Position numbers and translations under genes: made by a program
The notes under the pieces: generated by a model
What the model was told of the DNA's origin: nothing
Databases searched by the model: none
The model's input: the letters and a program-made list of their open reading frames with translations, nothing else
NCBI GenBank assembly: GCA_035545535.1
Contig: DASZYF010000080.1
Span: 1-64,000, forward strand
DNA length: 64,000 nt
Direction of reading: 5' to 3'
Source of the DNA: DASZYF01 sp035545535
GTDB lineage: Bacteria; Actinomycetota; Actinomycetes; Mycobacteriales; CAJCIY01
Part shown: piece after piece, positions 7,022-15,629 of the stretch
Layout: every line of letters starts with the position of its first letter
Position numbering within the stretch: position 1 is the first letter of the stretch

Positions 7022-9118
7022 ATGCTCGGGTACGTCCTCGCCGGTCTGGCGCTCGGAGCGATCTACGCCATCGCCTCCGCGAGCCTCGTCGTGACCTTCG
7101 TGTCGGCCGGGGTGCTGAACTTCTCGTTCAGCGCCATGGCCTACACAGTCGCGCGGTTCTACTACTACCTGAACACCGAGCACCACTGGGGCACCGACAC
7201 CGCCGGCGTCGTCGCGATCGGCGCGTTCGCCCCGCTGCTCGGCGTCGTGCTGTACCTGGTGCTGTTCCAGTTCCTCCGCGGGAAGTCGACGCTGACCAAG
7301 GTGGTCGCGACGATCGGCCTGTCGGTCGCGCTGCCGCCGGTCGCCGACCTCGCGATGGGCAAGAAGGAGATCCTCGCCGCGCCCGGCCTGGCCAACCTCA
7401 ACGACAAGCCGCACAAGTTCTTCAGCGCGCAGGTCACGAACGACCAGATCATCACCTACGTCTTCCTGGTGGTCGTCGTCGCGCTCGGCAGCTACATCTT
7501 CACCCGCACCGAGGCGGGCCTGAAGGTGCGGGCGGTCGTCGACTCCGAGGCGCTCGCGTCGCTGTCCGGCAGCAACCCGCACCGCGTCGCCATGGGCGTG
7601 TGGGCCGCGAGCACCATGCTCGCCGGCCTCGCCGGCGTGCTCGTCGCGCCCGCCAACGGCCTCAACACGGGCGGGATGCTGCTGCTGATGGCGGCCGCGT
7701 TCGCGCCGGTCGTCGCCGCCCGGCTGCGCTCGCTGCCGGCAGCCGTGATCATCGCGATCGCCATGGGCCTGGTCACCGACGTGATCCAGAAGTGGATCCA
7801 GGGGACCGACTTCGCCGCGACCCTGATCCCGTCCATCCCGTTCGGGTTCATGCTCATCGCGCTCGTCTACTTCACGATCAAGGCGGGGTCGCTGCGCGAG
7901 GAGAGCGGCGCCCGCGGGGCGCTCGACGCCGCGATCAAGCCCGCGACCGAGGATGCCGACGTCGCGGCCGCCGAGGCGGCGTCACTGCGGGGGTGGAGCG
8001 CTCTGCTCGCCGGCACGCCCCTGATCGTGGTCGCGCTGCTCCCGGTGATCTTCTCCGGCCAGTCCTACTGGATGAACCTCGTGTCGCTGGGGATCTGCTA
8101 CTCGATCATCTTCCTCACCTACACGCTCATCGCGGGCGAGGGCGGCATGATGTGGCTCTCGCAGATCACGTTCGCCGGGGTCGGCGCGATGATGACCGGC
8201 CAGCTCGTCACGCACGCGCACATGAACGTGCTGCTCGCGGCCCTGTGCGCCGCCGGGATCGCCGCCGCGATCGGTTCGGTCATCGGCCTGCTCACCGTCA
8301 AGCTCGGCGACCTCTACATCGCGCTGACCACGTTGACGTTCGGCATCCTCGTCGACGGCCTCATCTTCACCCGCCTCCGCTTCGCGCAGGGCGGCCTCGG
8401 GGTGAGCGTGCCCCGCCCCGGCTGGGCGACGACCGACACCAAGTTCTTCTACCTGGCGTTCGCCGTGTTCGTCGTGATCGCGGCTCTGATCATCAACCTG
8501 CGCCGCTCGACGAGCGGGCTGGCACTGCGCGCGGCCCGTGACAGCGCGACGGCGTCGCGCACGATCGGCCTGTCCGTGCTGCAGATGAAGGTCATCACCG
8601 GGGCGCTCGGCGCGTTCGTCGCCGCGATCGGTGGGTCGTTCTTCGCGATGCACGAGCTCGTCGCGCAGCCGCTGTCCTACTCCCCGTTCCTCGGGCTCGT
8701 GTGGCTCGCCGTGATCGTGACGCTCGGTGTCCGCTCCATCACCGCCGCCGCGCTGGCCGGCATGTCGTTCACGCTGCTGCCGGGCGTGTTCGACACCTAC
8801 GTGCCGAGCAAGTGGGCCGACATCCCGACCATCATGTTCGGCCTCGGTGCGATCTCGGTGGCCCGCAACCCGGAAGGGGTCGTCGCCCAGCAGGGCCACG
8901 CGCTGCGCCGGTTGTTCGGCAAGCTCACTCCGGCGAAGCCGGCCGTGGCGGCGGCAGCCCAGTCCGGCTCGATGGTGGCGGCGTCCGCCGAACCGATGCC
9001 GACGACGCCTTCGACGATCGACGTGTCCGACGCCACGCCCGCCCTGGTCGAGCAACCCGCAACCGCCACCGACACCCTGCGAACCGGCGGCAAGCACCGG
9101 AAGCAGGTGGCCTCATGA
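7022..9118 (+). CDS. Fused LivH-LivM ABC transporter permease (698 aa)
   Basis: Both integral-membrane halves of a branched-chain-type ABC importer in one chain. Residues ~1-290 are LivH-like, starting MLGYVLAGLALGAIYAIASA and ending after the GTDFAATLIPSIPFGFML region. A charged Ala/Glu linker (~295-325) follows. Residues ~330-615 are LivM-like, with the hallmark AARDSATASRTIGLSV coupling loop. The last ~80 residues are a Pro/Thr/Ala-rich cytoplasmic tail. ATG 7022 follows GAAGGG. The usual arrangement is two genes of about 290-330 codons each. Translation is coupled to the ATPase gene by an ATGA overlap. Confidence 0.92.
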   Translation: MLGYVLAGLALGAIYAIASASLVVTFVSAGVLNFSFSAMAYTVARFYYYLNTEHHWGTDTAGVVAIGAFAPLLGVVLYLVLFQFLRGKSTLTKVVATIGLSVALPPVADLAMGKKEILAAPGLANLNDKPHKFFSAQVTNDQIITYVFLVVVVALGSYIFTRTEAGLKVRAVVDSEALASLSGSNPHRVAMGVWAASTMLAGLAGVLVAPANGLNTGGMLLLMAAAFAPVVAARLRSLPAAVIIAIAMGLVTDVIQKWIQGTDFAATLIPSIPFGFMLIALVYFTIKAGSLREESGARGALDAAIKPATEDADVAAAEAASLRGWSALLAGTPLIVVALLPVIFSGQSYWMNLVSLGICYSIIFLTYTLIAGEGGMMWLSQITFAGVGAMMTGQLVTHAHMNVLLAALCAAGIAAAIGSVIGLLTVKLGDLYIALTTLTFGILVDGLIFTRLRFAQGGLGVSVPRPGWATTDTKFFYLAFAVFVVIAALIINLRRSTSGLALRAARDSATASRTIGLSVLQMKVITGALGAFVAAIGGSFFAMHELVAQPLSYSPFLGLVWLAVIVTLGVRSITAAALAGMSFTLLPGVFDTYVPSKWADIPTIMFGLGAISVARNPEGVVAQQGHALRRLFGKLTPAKPAVAAAAQSGSMVAASAEPMPTTPSTIDVSDATPALVEQPATATDTLRTGGKHRKQVAS

Positions 9119-10713
9119 CCGCCGCGTCGGAGACGCCCCGCCTCTCGTGCGAGGGCGTGACGGTTCGCTTCGGCGGTCTCGTCGCCGTCGACCAGGCGAC
9201 CGTGACCGTGCCGCCCGGACAGATCGCCGGACTCGTCGGCCCCAACGGCGCGGGCAAGAGCACCCTGTTCGCGGTGCTGTCCGGCCTGCTGAAGCCCAGC
9301 GAGGGCGTCGTGCGCATCGACGGCCAGGACGTCACGCGCGAACGTCCGCAGGTGCGCGCCAAGCTCGGTCTCGCCCGGACGTTCCAGCACCCCGAGCTGT
9401 TCGCCGGGCTCACCGTCCGCGAGCACATCGTCCTGGCCCACCGCGCGCGCCACAGCCCGTCGCGCACGTGGACCGACCTGCTGACGATGGGCAGCCTCCG
9501 CCCGCAGCCGAAGGACGAGCGCGAGCGCGTCGACGGCCTCGTCCGGCTGCTCGGGCTGGAGGCGGTCGCGCAGCGCCCGGCCGTCGGCCTGCCCCTCGGC
9601 ACCGCCCGGCTGGTCGAGCTCGGACGGGCGCTGGCGACCGCACCCTCGGTGCTGCTCCTCGACGAGCCGTCCTCCGGTCTCGACACGACCGAGACCGAGC
9701 AGTTCGAAGCGACGCTGCAGCGGGTCGTGCAGGAGCGCGGCACGTCGATCCTGCTCGTCGAGCACGACGTCGAGCTCGTCATGCGCATGTGCGCGACGGT
9801 GCACGTCATCGACTTCGGCGTGATGATCGCCCAGGGCACGCCGGCGCAGGTGCAGTCCGACCCCAAGGTGCGCGCGGCCTACCTCGGCGAGGAGATCGCG
9901 CCGGCGACGCCGGCGACCCCGGCGAAGAAGGCGAGGGCACGCGCCGCGGCCAAGTCGGCCGACGCCGCGGAGACGCCGGCGCCCACGGGCACGCCCGCCC
10001 TGGTCGTCGAGGACCTCTGCGTGCGCTACGGCGACGCGATCGGCCTGTCCGACCTGTCCTTCCGGCTCGACGAGGGCCGGGTGCTCGCGGTCGTCGGTCC
10101 CAACGGCGCCGGCAAGAGCACGCTCGCCCGCGCGCTGTCCGGGCTCGTGCGCCCGGCGAGCGGCCGGATCACCTACGCCGGCCAGGACATCAGCAGCAAG
10201 CATGCGCACACGATCCGCAAGAGCGGCCTCATCCACCTGCCCGAGGGCCGGGGCGTCTTCCGCGGCCTCACGGTCGCCGACAACCTGCGCATGGCCGCGA
10301 CGGGGGTCGGTGACCGCGCGGCCCGCAAGGCCGCGGTCGAGAAGGCGTACACGCTGTTCCCGGTGCTCGGCGAACGGCGCAAGCAGATGGCGGGCCACCT
10401 GTCCGGCGGCGAGCAGCAGATGCTGTCGCTCGCACGCGCGCTGGCGACCTCACCGTCGATCATCGTCGCCGACGAGATGTCGCTCGGCCTCGCGCCGCGG
10501 CTCGTCGACATGGTCTTCGACGGCCTCCAGCAGGCCCGGGCCGACGGCGTGACCGTGGTCCTCATCGAGCAGTTCGTGCACCGTGCCCTGGGCTTCGCCG
10601 ACGACTGCCTGGTGCTCCTGCACGGCCGGATGGCCTGGCAGGGCGCGGCCAGCGAGGCCGGCGGCGACATGCTCCGGCACTACCTCGGCGAGGCGGTCGC
10701 GGTCGGCGCCTAG
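9115..10713 (+). CDS. Fused LivG-LivF ABC transporter ATPase (532 aa)
   Basis: Two ATP-binding cassettes in tandem. The first is LivG-like: Walker A GPNGAGKST at residues 42-50, divergent signature LPLGTARLVELGRAL, Walker B VLLLDEPSSGL. The second is LivF-like: Walker A again from residue 328, signature LSGGEQQMLSLARAL, Walker B IIVADEMSLGL. An Ala/Pro/Lys-rich linker (~262-295) joins them. It powers the fused permease just upstream, whose stop it overlaps (ATGA). Thus the transporter needs only three polypeptides. A separate, unfused LivF/LivG pair is at 38698-40198. Confidence 0.93.
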   Translation: MTAASETPRLSCEGVTVRFGGLVAVDQATVTVPPGQIAGLVGPNGAGKSTLFAVLSGLLKPSEGVVRIDGQDVTRERPQVRAKLGLARTFQHPELFAGLTVREHIVLAHRARHSPSRTWTDLLTMGSLRPQPKDERERVDGLVRLLGLEAVAQRPAVGLPLGTARLVELGRALATAPSVLLLDEPSSGLDTTETEQFEATLQRVVQERGTSILLVEHDVELVMRMCATVHVIDFGVMIAQGTPAQVQSDPKVRAAYLGEEIAPATPATPAKKARARAAAKSADAAETPAPTGTPALVVEDLCVRYGDAIGLSDLSFRLDEGRVLAVVGPNGAGKSTLARALSGLVRPASGRITYAGQDISSKHAHTIRKSGLIHLPEGRGVFRGLTVADNLRMAATGVGDRAARKAAVEKAYTLFPVLGERRKQMAGHLSGGEQQMLSLARALATSPSIIVADEMSLGLAPRLVDMVFDGLQQARADGVTVVLIEQFVHRALGFADDCLVLLHGRMAWQGAASEAGGDMLRHYLGEAVAVGA

Positions 10714-10723
10714 TGCGTTTTCC

Positions 10724-10750
10724 AGTTTCGACGTCGACGTCAAGACTGGG
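10724..10750. promoter_or_regulatory. Operator-like palindrome, site 3
   Basis: The core TTTCGACGTCGACGTCAAG is flanked by AG/CT-type outer arms (CCAG...CTGG), the most symmetric copy in the window. A -10-like TAGAGT (10752-10757) follows directly. It sits between the ATPase gene and the SDR gene and should control the SDR-thioesterase unit. Confidence 0.65.
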
Positions 10751-10802
10751 TTAGAGTGCGCCTCTCCACGCAGCTCCTTCGACGATGAGGACGGACTTCG
10801 AC

Positions 10803-11651
10803 ATGGGCACGTTCGACGCCTTCCGGTACGACGGCAAGCGAGTGATCGTCGTCGGCGGTGCGACCGGCATGGGCCGCGCGACCGCCGAGCTGCTGCTCGA
10901 CGCCGGCGCCGACGTGACCGTCCTCGACTACGCGAACGTCGATCTCGCGGGCGCCAAGGCGATCCAGGTCAACCTGGCCGACAAGGACAGCATCGACAAG
11001 GCCTTCGAAGAGGTCACCGGCGATGTGCACGCCGTCTTCGCGGCGGCCGGGGTCGCCGACGGCACGCCCGGCATCGAGCGGATCAACTTCATCGGCCACC
11101 GCTACTACATCGACAAGCTGCGCAAGAACGGCCAGCTGCCGCGCGGCTCGGCGATCGGCTTCATCTCCTCGGCGGCCGGCATGGCGTGGGAGCTGCACCT
11201 GTCCACCGTCAAGGAGTTCCTCGCCATCGAGGACTGGGACGCCGCGTCGAAGTGGTGCGTCGACAACAACAGCGCGCACTACCTGTTCACCAAGATGGCG
11301 GTCTGCGCGTACGTCTCCTACAGCTGCATGGACTGGCTGAAGGACGGCATCCGCATCAACGCGATCTGCCCCGGCCCCACGGACACCCCGCTCGCGCAGG
11401 CGAACAAGGAGACGTGGCTCGGCTTCGCGCAGGACTACCGCGACGCCGTCGGTGTCGAGGCGTCGACGCCGCTCGAGCAGGCCTACCCGCTCGTGTTCCT
11501 GTGCAGCGACGCCGCGAAGGCGATCACCGGCCAGGTGCTGGTGAGCGACGAGGGCTACTTCAGCGCCGGCATCACCGATGCCTTCGAGCCCGGCGCGATG
11601 ATCGCGAAGCTGCTCATGGGCCGCATCGACCCCGCGACGCTCGGCGGCTGA
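10803..11651 (+). CDS. Short-chain dehydrogenase/reductase, hydroxysteroid-dehydrogenase-like (282 aa)
   Basis: NAD(P)-dependent SDR. Residues 1-~40 hold the Rossmann turn VVGGATGMGRATAELLLDAG. The catalytic Ser is in GFISSAAGMAWE, and the YxxxK pair in NNSAHYLFTKMAV, followed by INAICPGPTDTPL. The sequence style recalls 3-alpha-hydroxysteroid dehydrogenase/carbonyl reductase type SDRs, but substrate is not shown. I chose ATG 10803 because MGTFDAFRYDGKRV is a natural SDR N-terminus; in-frame ATG 10785 would add six residues. Preceded by operator site 3, followed after ten bases by a thioesterase-like gene, probably cotranscribed. Confidence 0.85.
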   Translation: MGTFDAFRYDGKRVIVVGGATGMGRATAELLLDAGADVTVLDYANVDLAGAKAIQVNLADKDSIDKAFEEVTGDVHAVFAAAGVADGTPGIERINFIGHRYYIDKLRKNGQLPRGSAIGFISSAAGMAWELHLSTVKEFLAIEDWDAASKWCVDNNSAHYLFTKMAVCAYVSYSCMDWLKDGIRINAICPGPTDTPLAQANKETWLGFAQDYRDAVGVEASTPLEQAYPLVFLCSDAAKAITGQVLVSDEGYFSAGITDAFEPGAMIAKLLMGRIDPATLGG

Positions 11652-11661
11652 TCCCACCCCC

Positions 11662-12426
11662 GTGACCGACGCGCACGTCCTCTCGGCGCTCGGCTTCGAC
11701 GTCCGGGCGACCGAGGGTGGTCGCCGCGGCATCGCGGAGATCGTGCCGTTCATGCACGCGCCGGGGACGACTGCCGTGCGCACGTCGATCCTCGCGACGT
11801 GGGTCGACGTCGTCGCCGGCCACCTGGCGCTCGACACGATCGTGCCGAAGGTGCCGGTGACGCTGTCGCTCGACGTGCACGTCGTCGACCCGTGGCGGGA
11901 GAGCCGCGCCGTGCAGGCCGACGCGACCGTCGTGAAGTCGGGCCGGTCGGTGCTCGTCGCCCGGGTCGACATCGTCGACGAGCAGCGACGGCCGGTGGCG
12001 GTCGGCTCGGCCACGATGATGGCCTCGCCGGTGCCGGGGCTCACGTTCGATCCCGAGATGGCGCACAAGGACGCGCCGCACAACCCGAACGCCCGGCTCG
12101 AGCTGCCGTTCACCGATCACGTGAGCTGCACCCGCGAGGAGCCCGGCGTGGCTTCTGTGCCCCTGCGCCCGAACGCCATCAACGCCTCGCACACGCTGCA
12201 GGGCGGGTTGATCGGGCTGGCCGCGGAAGAGGCGGCGCTGTCGCTGTTCGGTGACGGTGAGGTCGCGGTGTCGTCGATGGTGCTCCGCTACCTGCGCCCC
12301 GTGCGGGTCGGGCCGGCGGTCGGCACCGCTGTGCGCGTCGGTTCGTTCTGCGACGTCACCGTGCGCGACCGCGGTGAGGACGACCGGGTGGCCCTGACCG
12401 CCACCCTCGGCCTCGCCTTCCCCTGA
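11662..12426 (+). CDS. Double hot-dog acyl-CoA thioesterase-like protein (254 aa)
   Basis: Probable thioester hydrolase of the hot-dog superfamily with two copies of the fold. The first covers ~residues 1-125 (FMHAPGTTAVRTSILATWVD on the hot-dog helix, then VTLSLDVHVVDPW and ADATVVKSGRSVLVARVDIV strands). The second is ~140-254, with NASHTLQGGLIGLAAEEAAL as its helix. GTG 11662 starts ten bases after the SDR stop. Acts in the cytosol on acyl-CoA, releasing free acid or CoA. Exact family (PaaI-like versus TesB-like) is uncertain. Confidence 0.7.
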   Translation: MTDAHVLSALGFDVRATEGGRRGIAEIVPFMHAPGTTAVRTSILATWVDVVAGHLALDTIVPKVPVTLSLDVHVVDPWRESRAVQADATVVKSGRSVLVARVDIVDEQRRPVAVGSATMMASPVPGLTFDPEMAHKDAPHNPNARLELPFTDHVSCTREEPGVASVPLRPNAINASHTLQGGLIGLAAEEAALSLFGDGEVAVSSMVLRYLRPVRVGPAVGTAVRVGSFCDVTVRDRGEDDRVALTATLGLAFP

Positions 12427-12470
12427 CCCCTGACCCGTCGCCACTCAGCCGCCGACCGCACTGCTGACCG

Positions 12471-12531
12471 GTCGACATCGGCTTTGTGCCGCCCGGAACG
12501 CCGTTCTCGCTGCCACAAAGCCGATGTCGAC
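12471..12531. repeat. Intergenic palindromic element, copy B
   Basis: Perfect 18-bp inverted repeat: GTCGACATCGGCTTTGTG (12471-12488) and its exact complement (12514-12531) around a 25-base spacer. It lies between convergent genes. Its arms match those of copies A and C. It may be a bidirectional terminator, but arm conservation beyond pairing suggests a repeat family. Confidence 0.75.
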
Positions 12532-12566
12532 GGGGGCGGGAGGGAGAGCTCTCGCGCTCGGCGCGG

Positions 12567-13412
12567 TCAGGAGGCGGTCGAGAGCGATCGGCGCAGGACG
12601 CCGGCCACCGCTTCGGCACCGGCGGGGCTCATGATGATCGCCGCGTGATCGACTCCGGGCACGCGCACCACCTCGTCGAGCCCGCTCGCGTGCTCGGCGA
12701 GCAGTGCGTCCGAGCAGGCGGGTGGCGTGCCGGCGCCGACGCTCCACTCGGCCACGAGCAGCCGGGTCGGTGCGGCGACCTGGGACCAGTGCTGCTCGCC
12801 GAAGAACACGTCGGCGGTGTCGGTCGCGAGCGCCTCGGCGGACAGCCGCACGTGACCGTCGCGGAGGTCGTGGCGCAGGTAGTCGAGCAGCACCGCGTCG
12901 TGCGGGTCGAGCAGCGGGGCCGTGCTCGACACGAACAGGTCGCGATAGTCCTCGACGGTGGCGAACGTGCGCTCGAGGCGTGCCTTGCGGTCGGCCAGCG
13001 CGACGCCGACGGCGTTCTCCGGTGTGAGGCCCGGAGGGGGCGGCGTCGGGACCCCGCCGTCGACGAGGGTGAGCGTGCGCACCCGGCCCGGGTGCAGCGC
13101 GGCGAGCGCCACGGCCACCCAACCGCCCATCGACATGCCGCAGACGTGGGCGCTGTCCAGCCCGAGCTCGTCGAGCACACCCACCATGTCCTCGGCGTGC
13201 TGGCGGATGCTCGACGGACCGGCGACGTCGACGCTGTCGCCGCGCCCGCGCAGGTCGGGCACGATGAGCGAGATCTCGGGGGCGGCCCGCCGCAGCCAGG
13301 ACCAGAGCAGGCGCTGGCTGCTGACGCCGTGGATCGCGAGGACCGGCTCGGTGCTCCCGGAGTGGACCTCGAACGTCAGCTGGCCCCCGGACACGTCGAC
13401 GCTGCGGATCAC
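12567..13412 (-). CDS. Alpha/beta hydrolase (281 aa)
   Basis: Single-domain alpha/beta hydrolase. Oxyanion strand LAIHGVSSQRLLW (~25-37), then PDLRGRGDS, and the nucleophile elbow GMSMGGW (~residue 93). The late acid and His probably lie in EWSVGAGTP and GVDHAAI. It is about the length of esterases, C-C bond hydrolases and epoxide hydrolases; the sequence does not tell which. ATG 13412 or nearby is supported by the short MIRSVDVSGGQLTFEVHSGS lead-in. Minus-strand neighbour of the second alpha/beta hydrolase, 106 bases away. Confidence 0.8.
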   Translation of the reverse strand: MIRSVDVSGGQLTFEVHSGSTEPVLAIHGVSSQRLLWSWLRRAAPEISLIVPDLRGRGDSVDVAGPSSIRQHAEDMVGVLDELGLDSAHVCGMSMGGWVAVALAALHPGRVRTLTLVDGGVPTPPPPGLTPENAVGVALADRKARLERTFATVEDYRDLFVSSTAPLLDPHDAVLLDYLRHDLRDGHVRLSAEALATDTADVFFGEQHWSQVAAPTRLLVAEWSVGAGTPPACSDALLAEHASGLDEVVRVPGVDHAAIIMSPAGAEAVAGVLRRSLSTAS

Positions 13413-13518
13413 GCTTCGACGCTAGGGCGGCGCACGCGGGCCCGAAAGCGACGAACAACCCACCCGGCCCGCCGCCCGGTGGGGCACCTGCACATCCATG
13501 CCGGGCGGATCCCGCCGG

Positions 13519-14385
13519 TCAGGGGTTGAGGTTGTTCTCCTTGGCCCAGGAGAGCAGCTGCGGGACGAGCAGCGGCCAGCGGACGAACAGCGGCGCTCCG
13601 GGCTCGTGGTGGCGATCGTTCCACTCGGTGTCCGGCCACGGCGGCTCGACGAGCGTCGACTGCGGCAGCAGCGAGGCGAGCAGCTCCGAGGTGTGCCGCG
13701 TGTGATGCAGGTCGGACTCACCGCTGCGGAAGACGAGCGACGGGATGTCGAGCCCCCGCACGTCGGCGTTGGGCACGCCGGGCACCATCGCGTTCTCGTC
13801 GTCCGGGCAGTAGACAGCCATCCAGCTCTCGAGCGTGCGGATGAACTCCTTGGGGTCCTGGGCGAGGATCCGGTCGCGGTTGCGCGGGTTGGCCGCGATG
13901 ACGTCCTGCCACTCGGGCAGTGCGGCCACCGCCTCCATGCCGTCGAACCAGGCCGCTCGGATGGAGCCGCCGCAGTAGTGCACCGCGAGGCTCATGAGCC
14001 CGAAGATGCCGCCGCTGATCCACCACATCGCCAGGCCGGCGGCGAGGTCACGGTGCCGAGTGGCCGCGAGCAGCGAGACCCGCGAGCCGCCGGAGCCGCC
14101 GGCGATCACCGCACCGGTGAGGTCGAGGGAGCGGAGCAGGCCGCCGAGGGCATCGGCCTGCATCGCCGACTCGTTGTCACCCTCGAAGCAGACGCTCGAC
14201 GCGCCCGTGTTGGGCCGGTCCCAGATGACCGCTGTGTACCCCTCTGCGGCGATTGCCTCGGCCATCTCGCGCAGCCCGGGCGTCTCGCGGCTGAACCGGC
14301 CGCCCGGGGTGAACGTCCAGGGCCGACCCCCGTCCCCGATGACGTCGTAGGCGATCTCGAGTCCATCCACTGTTGCCACCGGCAT
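13519..14385 (-). CDS. Alpha/beta hydrolase (288 aa)
   Basis: Alpha/beta hydrolase fold with PWTFTPGGRFSRET where the usual HG oxyanion loop lies, WDRPNTGAS, and nucleophile elbow GGSGGSR (~residue 104). C-terminal region has SLVFRSGESDLHHTRHTSE, likely carrying the acid and base. Start ATG 14385 is divergent from the amidohydrolase at 14410 with only 24 bases between, and operator site 4 fills that gap. Both probably share control. Substrate unknown. Confidence 0.8.
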   Translation of the reverse strand: MPVATVDGLEIAYDVIGDGGRPWTFTPGGRFSRETPGLREMAEAIAAEGYTAVIWDRPNTGASSVCFEGDNESAMQADALGGLLRSLDLTGAVIAGGSGGSRVSLLAATRHRDLAAGLAMWWISGGIFGLMSLAVHYCGGSIRAAWFDGMEAVAALPEWQDVIAANPRNRDRILAQDPKEFIRTLESWMAVYCPDDENAMVPGVPNADVRGLDIPSLVFRSGESDLHHTRHTSELLASLLPQSTLVEPPWPDTEWNDRHHEPGAPLFVRWPLLVPQLLSWAKENNLNP

Positions 14386-14392
14386 GCGTCGA

Positions 14393-14415
14393 TTCTAATA
14401 TCGACGTCTATGTTG
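14393..14415. promoter_or_regulatory. Operator-like palindrome, site 4, with leaderless promoter
   Basis: The weakest family member (TATCGACGTCTATGTTGAAA). It includes the ATG of the amidohydrolase at 14410. TAATAT (14396-14401) is a good -10 eight bases before that ATG, so the transcript probably starts at the start codon. A bound protein would cover both divergent starts. Confidence 0.5.
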
Positions 14416-15573
14416 AAAGATGGAACTCTGGTCATCGACGCTGACTCCCACTACTGCGAACCGGAGGACCTCTTCACCAGCCGCGCACCGGCTCATCTGA
14501 AGGACCAGGTGCCGCACATCGAGGTCGTCGACGGCGAACGCTCGTGGGTCTTCTCCGGCGAGGTGATGGGCCGCTACAGCGCGGGCGGCGTCATCGGCGT
14601 CGACGGCAAGAAGGAAGAGGCGCAGATCGGCCTCTTCGAGTGGGAGCACGAGGACGTCCACGCGGGCGGCTACGACCCGAAGGCCCGCCTAGCGGTGCTC
14701 GACGAGACCGGCATCGACCACCAGATCATCTTCCCGAACACGGTCGGTCTCGGTGGCCAGGGCGTCGGGCTCGCTCACGACGAGTCGCTCCGCATGCTGA
14801 CGATGGAGATCTACAACGACGCGATGGCCGAGATGCAGGAGCAGTCGGGCAACCGCCTGCTGCCGCTCCCGATCATGCCGGCGTGGAACGTCGACGCCTG
14901 CGTCCGCGAGGCGAAGCGCGTGGCGGCCCTGGGGATGCGCGGCGTCAACATGACGTCTGACCCGGACGACCTCGGCGCCCCCGACCTCGCGAACCCCGCG
15001 TGGGACCCGTTCTGGGCGACCTGCGAAGAGCTCCAGCTGCCGGTGCACTTCCACATCGGCGCGAGCGTCACCGGCATGACGTTCTTCGGCCGCTACCCGT
15101 GGGACTCCCACCCCGACAACACCAAGCTCGCCATCGGCGGCACGCTGCTGTTCATCGGCAACGCGCGCGTGGTCACCAACCTGATCCTGTCGCGCGTGTT
15201 CGACCGCTTCGAGAACCTCAAGATGGTGTCCGTCGAGAGCGGCGTGGGCTGGATCCCGTTCATCCTCGAGACGCTCGACTACGAGATGGCCGAGAACGCG
15301 CCGCGCGAGCTCGCCAAGTTCAAGAAGATGCCGTCGGAGTACTTCAAGAGCAACATGTACGCGACGTTCTGGTTCGAGAACAACCGCAACAAGCTGCAGG
15401 ACCTGGTCGACGCGGTGGGCGAGGACAGCATCCTGTTCGAGACCGACTACCCGCACCCGACGTGCCTCTACCCGGACCCGATCTCGAGCGTCGAGGCGAA
15501 GATGGCGACGATCTCGCCCGAGGCACGGAAGAAGATCTACGGCGAGAACGCGAAGAAGCTCTACCGGCTCTGA
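14410..15573 (+). CDS. Amidohydrolase family 2 protein (387 aa)
   Basis: Second Amidohydro_2 TIM-barrel enzyme. N-terminal TLVIDADSHYCEPEDLF (D-x-D-x-H variant) is followed by the substrate-capping insert. Later come LPVHFHIGASVTG with the metal His (~residue 216), SVESGVGWIPFILET, and FETDYPHPTCLYPDP with the late Asp (~355). Probably a divalent-metal hydrolase or non-oxidative decarboxylase. No Shine-Dalgarno is visible; the start fits a leaderless mRNA. Shares architecture with the proteins at 358 and 59907 but only moderate identity by eye, so not a recent duplication. Confidence 0.87.
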   Translation: MLKDGTLVIDADSHYCEPEDLFTSRAPAHLKDQVPHIEVVDGERSWVFSGEVMGRYSAGGVIGVDGKKEEAQIGLFEWEHEDVHAGGYDPKARLAVLDETGIDHQIIFPNTVGLGGQGVGLAHDESLRMLTMEIYNDAMAEMQEQSGNRLLPLPIMPAWNVDACVREAKRVAALGMRGVNMTSDPDDLGAPDLANPAWDPFWATCEELQLPVHFHIGASVTGMTFFGRYPWDSHPDNTKLAIGGTLLFIGNARVVTNLILSRVFDRFENLKMVSVESGVGWIPFILETLDYEMAENAPRELAKFKKMPSEYFKSNMYATFWFENNRNKLQDLVDAVGEDSILFETDYPHPTCLYPDPISSVEAKMATISPEARKKIYGENAKKLYRL

Positions 15574-15594
15574 GGTGGCGTCGTTCACCGTCAA

Positions 15595-15610
15595 GTGAGC
15601 GAACGCTCAC
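15595..15610. promoter_or_regulatory. TetR-type operator upstream of the aldehyde dehydrogenase
   Basis: GTGAGCGAACGCTCAC, 7-bp arms with a 2-base centre, a layout typical of TetR-family sites. It covers the -35 position of a promoter whose -10 is TAGACT (15618-15623). The transcript would then begin at GTG 15630. A related but degenerate sequence appears at 63961-63982. Confidence 0.6.
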
Positions 15611-15629
15611 CAGCGGCTAGACTCCGGAT

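Noticed and set aside
12486..13529. A 347-codon plus-strand frame over the first alpha/beta hydrolase
   Set aside because: The minus-strand frame has GMSMGGW and the full hydrolase pattern.
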